Assembly: GCF_000829055.1 (NCBI RefSeq)
Contig: NZ_AP012544.1
Location: 2,666,001 to 2,730,000 of the forward strand
Source of the DNA: Lacticaseibacillus casei DSM 20011 = JCM 1134 = ATCC 393
Lineage (GTDB): Bacteria > Bacillota > Bacilli > Lactobacillales > Lactobacillaceae
Length of the DNA stretch: 64,000 nt
Direction: 5' to 3'
Program-made: the position numbers and the translations under genes
Shown: one piece after another, positions 41,521-50,114 of the stretch
Layout of the letters: every line of letters starts with the position of its first letter
Position numbering within the stretch: the first letter of the stretch is position 1
The notes under the pieces: model-generated
Databases searched by the model: none
Told to the model about the DNA's origin: nothing
Seen by the model: the letters and a program-made list of their open reading frames with translations, nothing else

Positions 41521-41669
41521 TTAGCCAAATTATCTATATTAGTTATCTTAGAACGTAAATAATTTGACAATTGAAGGTCAGTTAATCAATATTTCAATTG
41601 TTATGATAACCTTTTATAAATATAGATGGTAATTTCTTTGATAATTAATAAAAGCAGGCACTTTTTTAC
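41521..41669. other. AT-rich spacer after the Asp23 cluster
   Basis: About 150 bp. A weak inverted repeat (GACAATTGAA with TTTCAATTGTT, 41565-41607) may terminate the cluster. No gene. Confidence 0.35.
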
Positions 41670-43131
41670 GGCTCTGCGTCAACTGGTGTTGAAGAATAAA
41701 TTTATCATTTGAGGCGGTTCTCCATTTGGGGAGCCGTCTTTGTCATGTTATGCCGTGATTTGGTAGATTCGTTTGAAGAAGTTCAGCTGATTCTTGAAGC
41801 CAAAACAGGATCGTTTGAGTGACTTGATGAGGCGGTTAACCCCTTCGATCGGACCGTTGGAATAAGGGCTGGTGACGGCGGCGAGAACAGCGACTTTGTG
41901 TCGCTTAAGCGTCGCGATCGTCATGTCCATTGCCGTACCGTTTGGCTCGTAAGTAGCTAACAGGTTTGCCAGTTCCGCGGGATGTTTCTTCACCATCAAA
42001 GCATCATGAAGCGCTAAGTAGGTCTCGTAGGTTTGCTTGAGCTTGGGCTCAGTATCAAGTGCGATATCGATGGCCTCCTGTTGCGTGACGTCTTCATTCA
42101 AACCAAACAGGAACTGTTTGTGTTTAGCGTCAGGCGCGGTTTGATGAAAAAGCCGCCAGTTTGTCTTCATGATCTTATAAGGACGGCTGTGCTTGTCATC
42201 AAGCTGTTTGAGCGCTTGGACGCGTACCTGATCAAAAGCACGAGCCGCAAGTTGAATGATATGGAACCGATCAATGACGACTTGGGCCTTGGGGAAAACC
42301 TCATGAATAATCGTCTGATAAGCTGCATTCATGTCCATGGTGACCGTCTGGACCCGAGTGCGTTCAGCGAGTGAATAATGAGCGATGAAGAAGTTTTTAA
42401 TCGTGCGGTTGAATCGGTCACCAAGCAAGGCAATCAGACGATGTGAATCGGCATCAAGACAGATAAACGACATCATGCCATGAGTGGAACGGAACTCATC
42501 AAAGCAGAGTCGCGTGGGTAGCCGGCGAGCCGGTCGGAGTTTGAGATTTTGGTCAATGATCCGTTGAACCGAGGAGGCTGAGATTCCGATAATACGGGCG
42601 ATGGTTTTGACTGGCAACCGTTCATGCGCTAACTTCATGATTCGTTCTGTCATGTGAGCGGCGATCGTGTGGTTGGGTTGCACGAGTGGCGTCTTGGCAC
42701 TGACTGTGTGGTAACAGTTATGACAGCGCCATCGTTGCTTGTGCAAGTCAATGACTGTCGGCATTTCAACCCCGTTGAGGACGCGCACGTGGGCCGTGTA
42801 AAACCCGTTAGGGTGCAAGGCCTTAAAGCCACGCAGTGGGCACCGGGTTAACCGGTAAGTCAGCTCGGCATCAATCACATGATACTGGCGGCGACGTACC
42901 CCGTTGCCGCGATATTCATGACGAACAAAGGCTACTTTGATATTATGGTCTGGTATTCCAAGGACGGACAGTGTAGGATCGTGTCGGGACATTTACTCAT
43001 AACCTCGCTTGCTTTTGGTTTCGACGCTAACAAGCATAGCATGCACACTGAGTAGGTGTCTTTTTGCGTTATCCAAAAAGGGCCTATACGTTCAGTGTTG
43101 ATTATTTCTCAACACCAGAAAGTGTAGACCC
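41670..43131 (-). mobile_element. ISL3-family element D, copy 2 (1462 bp)
   Basis: Same length and ends as copy 1. Flanks TTTTTTAC and ATTGTTTT do not form an 8-bp duplication. It cuts the 3' end off a membrane-anchored phosphatase-family gene on its right. Copies 1 and 2 are in direct orientation and enclose 13.9 kb. Confidence 0.9.
41748..42992 (-). CDS. ISL3-family transposase (element D, copy 2), zinc ribbon altered
   Basis: 414 residues, very close to copy 1 with the same helix-turn-helix, DDE-type core and C-terminal SNGPIEGVNRLIKSLKR. The zinc ribbon reads CPLRG where copy 1 has CPLCG, and a second nearby Cys (RRCQYH in copy 1) is Arg. Losing one ligand should weaken DNA binding, so this copy may be inactive. 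Confidence 0.9.
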   Translation of the reverse strand: MSRHDPTLSVLGIPDHNIKVAFVRHEYRGNGVRRRQYHVIDAELTYRLTRCPLRGFKALHPNGFYTAHVRVLNGVEMPTVIDLHKQRWRCHNCYHTVSAKTPLVQPNHTIAAHMTERIMKLAHERLPVKTIARIIGISASSVQRIIDQNLKLRPARRLPTRLCFDEFRSTHGMMSFICLDADSHRLIALLGDRFNRTIKNFFIAHYSLAERTRVQTVTMDMNAAYQTIIHEVFPKAQVVIDRFHIIQLAARAFDQVRVQALKQLDDKHSRPYKIMKTNWRLFHQTAPDAKHKQFLFGLNEDVTQQEAIDIALDTEPKLKQTYETYLALHDALMVKKHPAELANLLATYEPNGTAMDMTIATLKRHKVAVLAAVTSPYSNGPIEGVNRLIKSLKRSCFGFKNQLNFFKRIYQITA

Positions 43132-43537
43132 ATTGTTTTTGCGCCTGCGTTACCATGTTCACTTCATTCACGTGGCGGGAACGATCGCCATCCGGATCGA
43201 TTTCCTGATAAAAGGCAATGTCCGGATTTTGCGCCTGCGTGGTTTTAATGACACCATTGATACTTTTTCGCACCGCTTGTTGACTATAAGCCCGCGAATA
43301 TTTGCCGCCGTCCATGAAAAAACTATAACTCGGCGGATAAGAGCCGTACCCGATGTTATAGGTCATGGCCGTATACGTCTGGCCTGGCTTGAATTGGGCA
43401 TCTTGCTGATTTTTGACTTTCAACGCCTGATTATCCGGCAGCCGGTAATAAGTCGTGAAAAGATAAATCAGGTAACCGCCTGCGACCAGCACGACGGCGC
43501 CAACGACAATGGCAATCCATTTCAATAAGCGTTTCAC
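43132..43537 (-). pseudogene. Membrane-anchored endonuclease/exonuclease/phosphatase-family protein, 3' end lost
   Basis: Start GTG (43535-43537) after GGGGGAA gives an N-terminal membrane helix (LLKWIAIVVGAVVLVAGGYLIYLF). The beginning of an EEP-fold domain follows: TAMTYNIGYG with the metal-site Asn, and NPDIAFYQEID with the conserved Glu. About 135 residues remain; the ISL3-type element removes the rest, including all catalytic His residues. Confidence 0.85.
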
Positions 43538-43690
43538 CAATATTCCCCCATTAAGTTTAAGTTTGGTTTCAATCATTATAACAGTTGTCTTTTCACCAGA
43601 GACCGGTACGATTAAGTATGTGTACACGCCTGCCATTTTCGCAAGCGGGATGCACAACTTTACATAACCTAGAATTGAAAGGAACCTGTT

Positions 43691-44623
43691 ATGTCAGCCG
43701 AAATCGAGCGCATTTTAGCCGCTTTTGATCAATTCGATACCATCATCATTCACCGCCACATCAACCCTGATCCAGACGCGATCGGTTCACAAACCGGACT
43801 AGCGTTGCTGTTGCGGGCAGCTTATCCGCAAAAGACAGTCTACACTGCCGGCCCGGCCGCGCCCGACTTAGCTTGGATCGGGCCGCAGCAAGATGTGCCA
43901 GCAGCTGCTTATAAGGACGCACTGGTGGTGGTGATTGATACCGCCAATCGCTCGCGCATCGCCGGGACGTATTTTGGCCAAAGCGCCATGCTGATTAAAA
44001 TCGATCACCATCTGAATGAAGACCAACTCGGCGCCATCAGTTGGGTCGACACCAACGCGTCAAGTGCTTCGGAAATGGTTTGGGAGCTGGTGCAACACAG
44101 CAAGCGCCTGACGCTCAATCAACCGGCTGCGGCGGCGCTTTACGCGGGGATGATCGGTGACACCGGTCGCTTCCTCTACGACTTAACCACGGCCCGCACG
44201 CATCTGGCAGCTGCCGACTTGCTTGCGACCGGCATTGACGCACCGGCGATCGGCCGCCGCGAAGACCAGTTTCCGGAAAAAGTCGGGCGACTCATCGGCT
44301 GGGCGCTGGAACATGTTAAAATTACGGCAAACGGTGCCGGATCACTGCTCATCACGCAAAAAGTGTTGCAGCAATTCGGCTTAGCTTACGGCGAAGAACA
44401 GCGCGCAGTCGGTAATATCGGCAAACTCGCTAGCATCGACCGCTGGGTGGTGTTCACAGAACGGCAGGATGGCAAATATCGCGTCGAACTGCGGGGCAAA
44501 ACCAAGGAAATCAATACCTTAGCCGTGCGCCATGGCGGCGGTGGGCATCCCTTAGCAAGCGGCGCCGTGGCAGATGACCTTGCTGAAGTACAGGCAATTA
44601 CGCAAGAGTTAGCGCAACAATAA
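43691..44623 (+). CDS. nrnA: NrnA-type oligoribonuclease/pAp phosphatase (DHH/DHHA1)
   Basis: A 310-residue DHH phosphoesterase. Metal-site motifs are RHINPDPDAIGSQ, VVVIDTANRSRI, KIDHHLNED (the DHH) and a later GDTGRF. The DHHA1 domain ends with RHGGGGHPLASGA. NrnA degrades nano-RNA and dephosphorylates 3'-phosphoadenosine 5'-phosphate. AAAGGAACC precedes the ATG. Housekeeping gene, intact. Confidence 0.94.
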   Translation: MSAEIERILAAFDQFDTIIIHRHINPDPDAIGSQTGLALLLRAAYPQKTVYTAGPAAPDLAWIGPQQDVPAAAYKDALVVVIDTANRSRIAGTYFGQSAMLIKIDHHLNEDQLGAISWVDTNASSASEMVWELVQHSKRLTLNQPAAAALYAGMIGDTGRFLYDLTTARTHLAAADLLATGIDAPAIGRREDQFPEKVGRLIGWALEHVKITANGAGSLLITQKVLQQFGLAYGEEQRAVGNIGKLASIDRWVVFTERQDGKYRVELRGKTKEINTLAVRHGGGGHPLASGAVADDLAEVQAITQELAQQ

Positions 44624-44628
44624 CTTTC

Positions 44629-44772
44629 ATGGGAGACGAGAAAACTCTAAAAGTACTCGTTAACAAAAAGAATAAGGCATTTCTTATCGAGTTGATGAAG
44701 CAACCGGTTGTTGAAGCAAATGTCTTTAAAACATTCCAGCTCGTGTTTGAGACTAACCCGCTTGATAAGTGA
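44629..44772 (+). CDS. Unrecognised 47-residue ORF, possibly a gene remnant
   Basis: Starts 5 bp after nrnA with no clear ribosome binding site of its own, codes for a small basic protein (VNKKNKAFLIELMKQPVVEA) and ends right before a strong terminator. I recognise no family. It may be a coupled small protein or the tail of a lost gene. Confidence 0.35.
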   Translation: MGDEKTLKVLVNKKNKAFLIELMKQPVVEANVFKTFQLVFETNPLDK

Positions 44773-44819
44773 AAGAAGGCTTTAAGGTCCGAAACTAGAT
44801 CGGATTTTAAAGCCTTCTT
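44773..44819. terminator. Terminator after the nrnA transcript
   Basis: A perfect 12-13-bp stem (AGAAGGCTTTAA with TTAAAGCCTTCT) plus an inner TCCGA/TCGGA pairing. The T-tract is weak on both strands. Confidence 0.7.
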
Positions 44820-44873
44820 CACTTATTACTTGCATACTGCGACTGGTGCTAATCGCAAGTCGCCGTTTCTACC

Positions 44874-45629
44874 TCAGTCTTCATCCTTCTTAGCCACAAT
44901 GATAAAGCGATCTTCAAAAGTAGTAATATCACCAACGCTTGCAATAATGTCCTGTAATTGATGAAGTTTCGGCATGGCTCGGTTAACGTCAAAGTTAGGA
45001 AACTCCCAAGGAATGACCGTCGCATAGTACACAATGGCACCAACATCCGTAAAGCGCATTTTAACAAAAGAAGCATCTGCCTTTAGAATCTGGAAGCCGC
45101 TGTTCTGTAATTGCGTTATAACCTGTAACAGATTGTTGTCAGGGAACGCGGGAGCGTACTTCTCATTCAAGAATCGCGATAACGAGTAATTATTAGTTGC
45201 CCCCACTTGTTGTGAAATGAAAATACCGCCAGGACGTAAGACACGCGCAATTGCAGCAATTGGCAATCCACCATGACTATTCGTCACCACTTCGAAATGA
45301 CCACTAGGCACCTGCGCCATTTGACCTTCCGGATCGGCATACAGTGTTATCCCTTGTGGTACCTGTGTCCGCTTCAACAAATCAATATTCGGCTGCCAGC
45401 CTTCTGTGACCGAAGTCTTTTTAACGGGATGATTAAATGAGCTCATCAGTTCCCCGCCGCCAGTGTCCATGTCCAGCCATTCATCAGCCGGTTGTAAATA
45501 TTGCCTCACCAAATCTCGATAATTCCATGGCAAAGTAGCAGTCTCACAGCGACCCTTTAAGTGGCTAAAATCCCAGCCATGCATCGCTTGGTGACTTTCT
45601 TCAATCCAAGCCTCTTCATTTTGACTCAT
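44874..45629 (-). CDS. SAM-dependent methyltransferase
   Basis: A 251-residue class I methyltransferase. Motif I is DEWLDMDTGGGELM near residue 48, an acidic residue follows in VTEGW, and RVLRPGGIFISQQVG marks the post-motif strand. The target cannot be told; the family includes tRNA and small-molecule enzymes. Its start overlaps the end of the ADP-ribosylglycohydrolase gene by 4 bp (ATGA), so both are coupled. Confidence 0.85.
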   Translation of the reverse strand: MSQNEEAWIEESHQAMHGWDFSHLKGRCETATLPWNYRDLVRQYLQPADEWLDMDTGGGELMSSFNHPVKKTSVTEGWQPNIDLLKRTQVPQGITLYADPEGQMAQVPSGHFEVVTNSHGGLPIAAIARVLRPGGIFISQQVGATNNYSLSRFLNEKYAPAFPDNNLLQVITQLQNSGFQILKADASFVKMRFTDVGAIVYYATVIPWEFPNFDVNRAMPKLHQLQDIIASVGDITTFEDRFIIVAKKDED

Positions 45630-46594
45630 TGTCTTTTTACCCCATCGCTTTCAGCCGATTCGATTGCATTACCAAACTTCTCCGCAAAAGGCGTTATATA
45701 TGACTCCGCCAATTCACGATTAACAATAACTTGCCACCATTCCGGCGGTATCACATCGCGTCCGCTGGCAGCCATTAATGAAGCCGCGATGGTCGCAATT
45801 GTGTCTGTGTCATGGCCTAAAGCAGCAGCGCTCATGATCCCATTTTTCAAATCACGAGCATTGGCCGCCACCCAGACTGCTGCCTCCAGTGTATCAACGA
45901 CATAACCGCTTGATTTAATCGCTGACACAGGCAGCTTCTTAAAGTTGGCCGCGAACAACCGGTGATAAACCGGTATTTCTGCTTGTTCTGCTGTCGGCAA
46001 CGCTTCAAACGACAGGTTCACTGCTGCCAGCGCTTGCGATAGTGTTTTTCCATGCAGTAATTGCCACAATATTTCCAGATAAATGATGCTGCCAAGCACG
46101 GCTTGTGGATGCCGATGTGTCAGTTGGGTGTATGTGCGATACTTTTTAGCCCGCTGATTGAATGCCGGCTCATCATATAACGCAATCGCCAAGGGAGCCA
46201 ATCGCATCAAGGCACCATTGCCGTTTGCAAATTCAGAGGGATCGCCACACGTTGTCGGTTCAGCCTGCTCAATGACATAAGTGCGAATCGCTTTGGCACA
46301 GGTATTGCCAATATCAAACAGCTGCCCGGTTGGCGTATAAGCGCCGCGCTCCATGTACGCCACAAACTTATCCATAAGATCCGCGTAACTGCCGTCTTGA
46401 GTCAGATTGTCAATGAGTGCAAGCGTAAAAGCCGTATCATCCGACCACGTACCAGCCGCTTGCTCCCAGAATCCGCCACCGATCATCTCAGCTTCTACGG
46501 TATAAGACTTACGCTCCTTAAATTCATATGGCACGCCAAAAGCATCGCCAACAACAGCTGCCTGAAGCACTCGCATGATGCGATCCGGTAACAT
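45626..46594 (-). CDS. ADP-ribosylglycohydrolase family protein
   Basis: A 322-residue ADP-ribosyl hydrolase-like protein. Metal-binding motifs are GDAFGVPYEF, GTWSDDTAFTLAL and GHDTDTIATIAASLMAA. The family reverses ADP-ribosylation of proteins or handles related nucleotides. I choose the ATG at 46594 because GGGAGGTGTGCGA precedes it; the longer frame to 46630 lacks a site. It is coupled to the methyltransferase gene. Confidence 0.9.
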   Translation of the reverse strand: MLPDRIMRVLQAAVVGDAFGVPYEFKERKSYTVEAEMIGGGFWEQAAGTWSDDTAFTLALIDNLTQDGSYADLMDKFVAYMERGAYTPTGQLFDIGNTCAKAIRTYVIEQAEPTTCGDPSEFANGNGALMRLAPLAIALYDEPAFNQRAKKYRTYTQLTHRHPQAVLGSIIYLEILWQLLHGKTLSQALAAVNLSFEALPTAEQAEIPVYHRLFAANFKKLPVSAIKSSGYVVDTLEAAVWVAANARDLKNGIMSAAALGHDTDTIATIAASLMAASGRDVIPPEWWQVIVNRELAESYITPFAEKFGNAIESAESDGVKRQ

Positions 46595-46651
46595 TCGCAC
46601 ACCTCCCCGTTGATGACTTAAGTTTATCATTTCATAAGGTTCATTTGGTGA

Positions 46652-46972
46652 CTAATCGCCACTGGTCACTTTAATACCAACAATTCCGATGACCAATAAA
46701 GCGATAAAAAGCCAAGTTGCTGGCTGCAGCTGATCTTTAAACAAAACCACACCAACAATGATCGAACCAACCGCACCGACCCCGGTCCAGACCGGATATG
46801 CCAGACTTAACGGAAGATGCTTGACCGCCAACGCAAGAAAGCCAAAGCTTAAAATCATCCCTGCCAACGTAGCTAACGTAAAACCTAATCGTGAAAAACC
46901 GTGCGACAACTTCATAAACGTTGCCCAAACGACTTCAAAACCGCCTGCTAAAACTAAATAAAACCACTGCAT
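46652..46972 (-). CDS. sugE: SMR family exporter, SugE/Gdx-like
   Basis: A 106-residue four-helix small multidrug resistance protein. The key Glu in GGFEVVWATFMKLSHGFSRL and the segment AYPVWTGVGAVGS resemble the SugE/Gdx branch, which exports guanidinium, more than EmrE/QacE. It is a stand-alone gene; such proteins act as antiparallel homodimers. Its leader contains a strong terminator and a hairpin over the ribosome binding site, suggesting regulated expression. Confidence 0.9.
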   Translation of the reverse strand: MQWFYLVLAGGFEVVWATFMKLSHGFSRLGFTLATLAGMILSFGFLALAVKHLPLSLAYPVWTGVGAVGSIIVGVVLFKDQLQPATWLFIALLVIGIVGIKVTSGD

Positions 46973-46980
46973 GTTCTTTT

Positions 46981-47017
46981 CCTCCTGTGATTAAATGCCA
47001 GTCATCAACCATCACAG
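46981..47017 (-). promoter_or_regulatory. Hairpin covering the sugE ribosome binding site
   Basis: In the transcript CTGTGAT (47011-47017) can pair with ATCACAG (46985-46991), and the second arm runs into AGGAGG. Pairing would hide the ribosome binding site of the SMR gene. Confidence 0.5.
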
Positions 47018-47022
47018 CCAAA

Positions 47023-47086
47023 CAAAAAAGGGTGACAGTACCCGCAACCGCTACATTGACCTAATGCGGTTGCGATACTGTCACCC
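47023..47086 (-). terminator. Long hairpin terminator or attenuator upstream of sugE
   Basis: Stem of GGGTGACAGTA paired with TACTGTCACCC, then CGCAACCGC paired with GCGGTTGCG, loop of about 14 nt, followed on the minus strand by six T. It ends the upstream transcript, or, if the promoter lies further up, acts as an attenuator for sugE 51 bp downstream. Confidence 0.8.
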
Positions 47087-47194
47087 GGTAGTGACTAGTT
47101 ATTTAAATTGCTGTTGTTAGTTATCTTTTCACATATTTACGGTGATGTCAAATTAGACAAGTAAAAGATATGTGTCAATTTGGGCAACTGCTGA

Positions 47195-47643
47195 TTAACG
47201 CTTTTTACGACGCTTTTTACTTTTCCGCTTGCCCCGTTTATAGTCAGATAGCGAGATAGCTCTGCCTTTTGGTTTTGGCTTGGGTAAAATTGTGCCCCGC
47301 GCGCAAACATCGCAAGCAGTTCATCACCATGCTCTCTTTCGATCTTGTCATTGAAAATTAAATACAAAAGTAGATGCATCCATCTGGCAATGAGTGCCTG
47401 CGATTTCTCTAACGGCTGTGTATGAATGGTGTTGGTGATGTAGTCAAGAAAATGTTCCGGTTCCCACGTCTGTATGGTTTCTAAATATTGGGCATAAAGC
47501 GAATCACCCATCTGGACAACCGCATCAATGACCACTGATTGAGGATAAGCATCACGCAGATCCTGACTGTCTTCGGCTGCCCATGCCAATCTTATGTACT
47601 TAAGCAATTGATCGTGAACACTTGTTGCAGTGGCCAATGCCAT
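47195..47643 (-). pseudogene. Unknown protein with basic tail, frameshifted
   Basis: The N-terminal ~113 residues are helical and unrecognised (KYIRLAWAAEDSQDLRDAYPQ, WMHLLLYLIFND). At a run of four G (plus-strand C 47295-47298) the frame continues poorly, whereas the +1 frame gives TILPKPKPKGRAISLSDYK then a strongly basic end (KRKSKKRRKKR) and a stop at 47195. That looks like the true C-terminus, so a one-base insertion is likely, natural or from sequencing. The unshifted frame would stop at 47137. Its partner just upstream has an acidic tail. Confidence 0.6.
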
Positions 47644-47687
47644 TGCTGATCACCAATTTTGTCGACGTGTGGTTCGATACGATAGAA

Positions 47688-48200
47688 TTAGTCAGGCTGA
47701 TAACGCTCGTCTTGCGACTGATCAGCTATCTCGTCTTCTTCTATGAACGCAGCATCTGCGTCCTGTTCATCGTCTGACTCATTAAGCTCGTCAATTCCGA
47801 GGGCAGCATCAATACGATCGGTAAGACCAGTCTTGATGGGATCCATCACTTGCCAAATGTCAAATTCCCGTAAGTGAAGCGCATTAATCGCCGACAGCCA
47901 ATCCAAAAAAGTTTCGATAATCCGCAAAGTATTTAGTAGCGTCATTATCTCATCAAAGTCATCTGTTTTCTCGTTAGCAAAACGCTCTAGGGATCGACGA
48001 ATGTCTCCGATGGTCCACTCAGCCGGTTTTAAGCCAGAAATTTCAGCCATATCACTAAGGTACACCTGGATGACACTTGGTGCATTATCATCGAAACCCA
48101 GTGCTGAATCTGAATCCCGATACAATTTGCTGTTTTCGAATCTTGGCCAGTACTGTTTGAATTTCGCCATAACTTGAGGTGAAATCGGCTTATCGGACAT
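47688..48200 (-). CDS. Unknown protein with acidic C-terminal tail
   Basis: 170 residues starting at the ATG (48198-48200) behind GAAAGGGGAAAA. A globular helical domain (MAKFKQYWPRFENSKLYRDSDSA, LRIIETFLDWLSAINALHL) is followed by an acidic tail (ESDDEQDADAAFIEEDEIAD). No family recognised. The basic-tailed protein encoded 45 bp downstream suggests the two may interact through opposite charges; that is inference. Confidence 0.6.
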   Translation of the reverse strand: MSDKPISPQVMAKFKQYWPRFENSKLYRDSDSALGFDDNAPSVIQVYLSDMAEISGLKPAEWTIGDIRRSLERFANEKTDDFDEIMTLLNTLRIIETFLDWLSAINALHLREFDIWQVMDPIKTGLTDRIDAALGIDELNESDDEQDADAAFIEEDEIADQSQDERYQPD

Positions 48201-48278
48201 GATATTTTCCCCTTTCAATGACACTACATAAACTCTGGCATTCCCAGCGCTTGCGCATCATATAGTTCCAACACCAGA

Positions 48279-49008
48279 TTAACATTTCCCGATCATTAAT
48301 TCTGTCCATCCAAGTACAAATCCTGCTCGAATCGCGACATTCATTGACTGAACATGTGAAAACTGTGTGCCATAGACGGGCAAAATATCCGGCCGCCGAC
48401 TCTGAATAGTAGCGGTCAGCTGTTTAACCAATTGGACGGCAATGCCACGATGTCGATATTGCGGATCAAGAATTTCGACACTGATCTCCCAGCAGGCACC
48501 CCCGTTCTGGCTCGCACCGGCTTATGGCTTTTAATTCGCCATCAACATGATAAGCAACGCCCAATTGATCCGGGTAAAGGCGATCATAGTCGAACGCCAT
48601 TGTGATTGCCTTGTTTGCTCGATAAGCGGGAATTTCATCCGCTTCAATCAGATGTATCTCCGGCATGAGATTTGACACAAACCGCTGACTCGGCACGAAA
48701 AAGGGGGCCATATTGCTCACCCTCAGACCAAAACTGCTTAATATCGTTGCTAATTTAGTTAAATTAGCCATCGACAAAAACCACGCGCCATCCTCTTCGC
48801 CAAACGCCCGCTTCAAAGCTATTAAGGCTTCTGGATTTGTCACACGCACCAACAAGCGGTTGTCCCGAATCACAATGTCCCCTTCATCGCGTGCCCAAAA
48901 ACGTGCCGCGGGCTGGGGCGGTTTTGCCATAAAAAGGTTACGTGAACCTTTCAGTTCTGCCATCGACAATTGAAAATCAAGTCCTAACTGGGTGGTGATC
49001 AATGACAT
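48279..49008 (-). pseudogene. GNAT acetyltransferase, frameshifted
   Basis: The first frame gives ~165 residues up to GVAYHVDGELKAIS. The remainder, GASQNGGACWEISVEIL and then DPQYRHRGIAVQLVKQLT (the acetyl-CoA loop) to GWTELMIGK, is in another frame. A single extra C near 48516-48517 accounts for it. Restored, the gene would encode a typical two-part GNAT protein of ~242 residues. A sequencing error is possible. Confidence 0.75.
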
Positions 49009-49030
49009 ACTATGTCCTCACTAATAAATT

Positions 49031-49525
49031 CTACCCTTCCCGAATCATCATCAATTCGCGAATCGTGCCAAATCTGGTCACATCTTCCAGCACCGTATCG
49101 TTTTTCTTAAAACCAAACTGCAGGTAAAACTTCTGCGCCGCAAGATTATTGTTCAGCACCCGCACATAATTGTTTTCATAGGTTTGGCTAAGTCGTTTCA
49201 ACGCATGCTCAATCAGCTGACTGCCGACGTGCTGCCGCTGGAATTGCGGTAAAACATACAACGAATATAATTCACCCCAGCCTGCATAATCTGCCATGCG
49301 CGCACGACCAAAGCTGCAAACGCCGACAATCTCTTCGGATCCAGTGATTGCCAAAAAAGTGTTCTGCCACCGTTTTTCAGGATGCCGCGATAATGGTGTG
49401 AGTTGCTTTAAAAAATCTGCTGGAATCAGATGGCGATAAGCCGACTGCCAAGTGTCGTAATAAACCCGGCTGACGGCAGTAAAATCGGTGTTGGGCGTTG
49501 CTTTAACAATGCGAATGCTCACCAT
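49031..49525 (-). CDS. GNAT family N-acetyltransferase
   Basis: A 164-residue GNAT protein: substrate-side N-terminus (VYYDTWQSAYRHLIPADFL), acetyl-CoA loop LYVLPQFQRQHVGSQLIEHAL and the C-terminal VRVLNNNLAAQKFYLQFGFKK. The acceptor is unknown. It starts 2 bp after the stop of the HAD phosphatase gene, so they are co-transcribed. Confidence 0.9.
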   Translation of the reverse strand: MVSIRIVKATPNTDFTAVSRVYYDTWQSAYRHLIPADFLKQLTPLSRHPEKRWQNTFLAITGSEEIVGVCSFGRARMADYAGWGELYSLYVLPQFQRQHVGSQLIEHALKRLSQTYENNYVRVLNNNLAAQKFYLQFGFKKNDTVLEDVTRFGTIRELMMIREG

Positions 49526-49527
49526 GC

Positions 49528-50058
49528 CTAGTCACCTTCTTTTTCCAGTTGATTATGTCGTAAGATCCAATCTGCCGCAGCGGCTAAATCTGCACATTCA
49601 ACCCATGTACCGCTAACATCAGCTCGGCCTGCAGCTCCGCGACCGGTTGCAACATGGATGCCCACAATGCCGGCACGACTAGCACACTGCATATCAGCCC
49701 GATAGCTGTCTCCAACAATCACAGCTTCCTCATTGGAAAAATGATACTTTAAGTGAGCCTGAGTCACGAGTCCGGTTTTCGGTTTGCGGCAATCACAGTT
49801 GGCATTTTCAGCGTGCGGACAGATAAAGGCATCCGAGCATCCCAGTTCAAGGAGCGAGCGCCGCAATTCCCCCTCGTCCAGCTCACCGGCCGCAATCCGC
49901 GTTTGATTGGTCAAGGCAAAAACCTGAAGTCCCGCTGCACGCAAAGAATGAATGCCTTCCACACTGCCTGCATATGGCACAAATTCGGCTATAGGCGTAA
50001 AGTGTCCATCCCCGCCAATCGTCCCGTCACGATCAACGAAAACAATATTTTTCGGCAT
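49528..50058 (-). CDS. HAD-IIIA phosphatase, GmhB-like
   Basis: 176 residues from the ATG at 50058. FVDRDGTIGGDG carries nucleophile Asp9 and Asp11. ALTNQTRIAAG is motif II. CPHAENANCDCRKPKTG is the zinc loop plus Lys typical of D,D-heptose-1,7-bisphosphatase (GmhB) relatives, and VGDSYRADMQCA is motif IV. Lactobacilli lack LPS heptose, so the real substrate is probably another sugar phosphate. Good agreement with family length. Confidence 0.88.
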   Translation of the reverse strand: MPKNIVFVDRDGTIGGDGHFTPIAEFVPYAGSVEGIHSLRAAGLQVFALTNQTRIAAGELDEGELRRSLLELGCSDAFICPHAENANCDCRKPKTGLVTQAHLKYHFSNEEAVIVGDSYRADMQCASRAGIVGIHVATGRGAAGRADVSGTWVECADLAAAADWILRHNQLEKEGD

Positions 50059-50114
50059 TAAGTAGCGCCCCTTCATAAATAAAAACACCGAATAAGAAGC
50101 GAAAGATCGGCCTG

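Noticed and set aside
47023..47086. Guanidine riboswitch upstream of sugE
   Set aside because: No ykkC-type core, no ACGR tandem loops and no class III pseudoknot pattern could be recognised; recorded only as terminator/attenuator.
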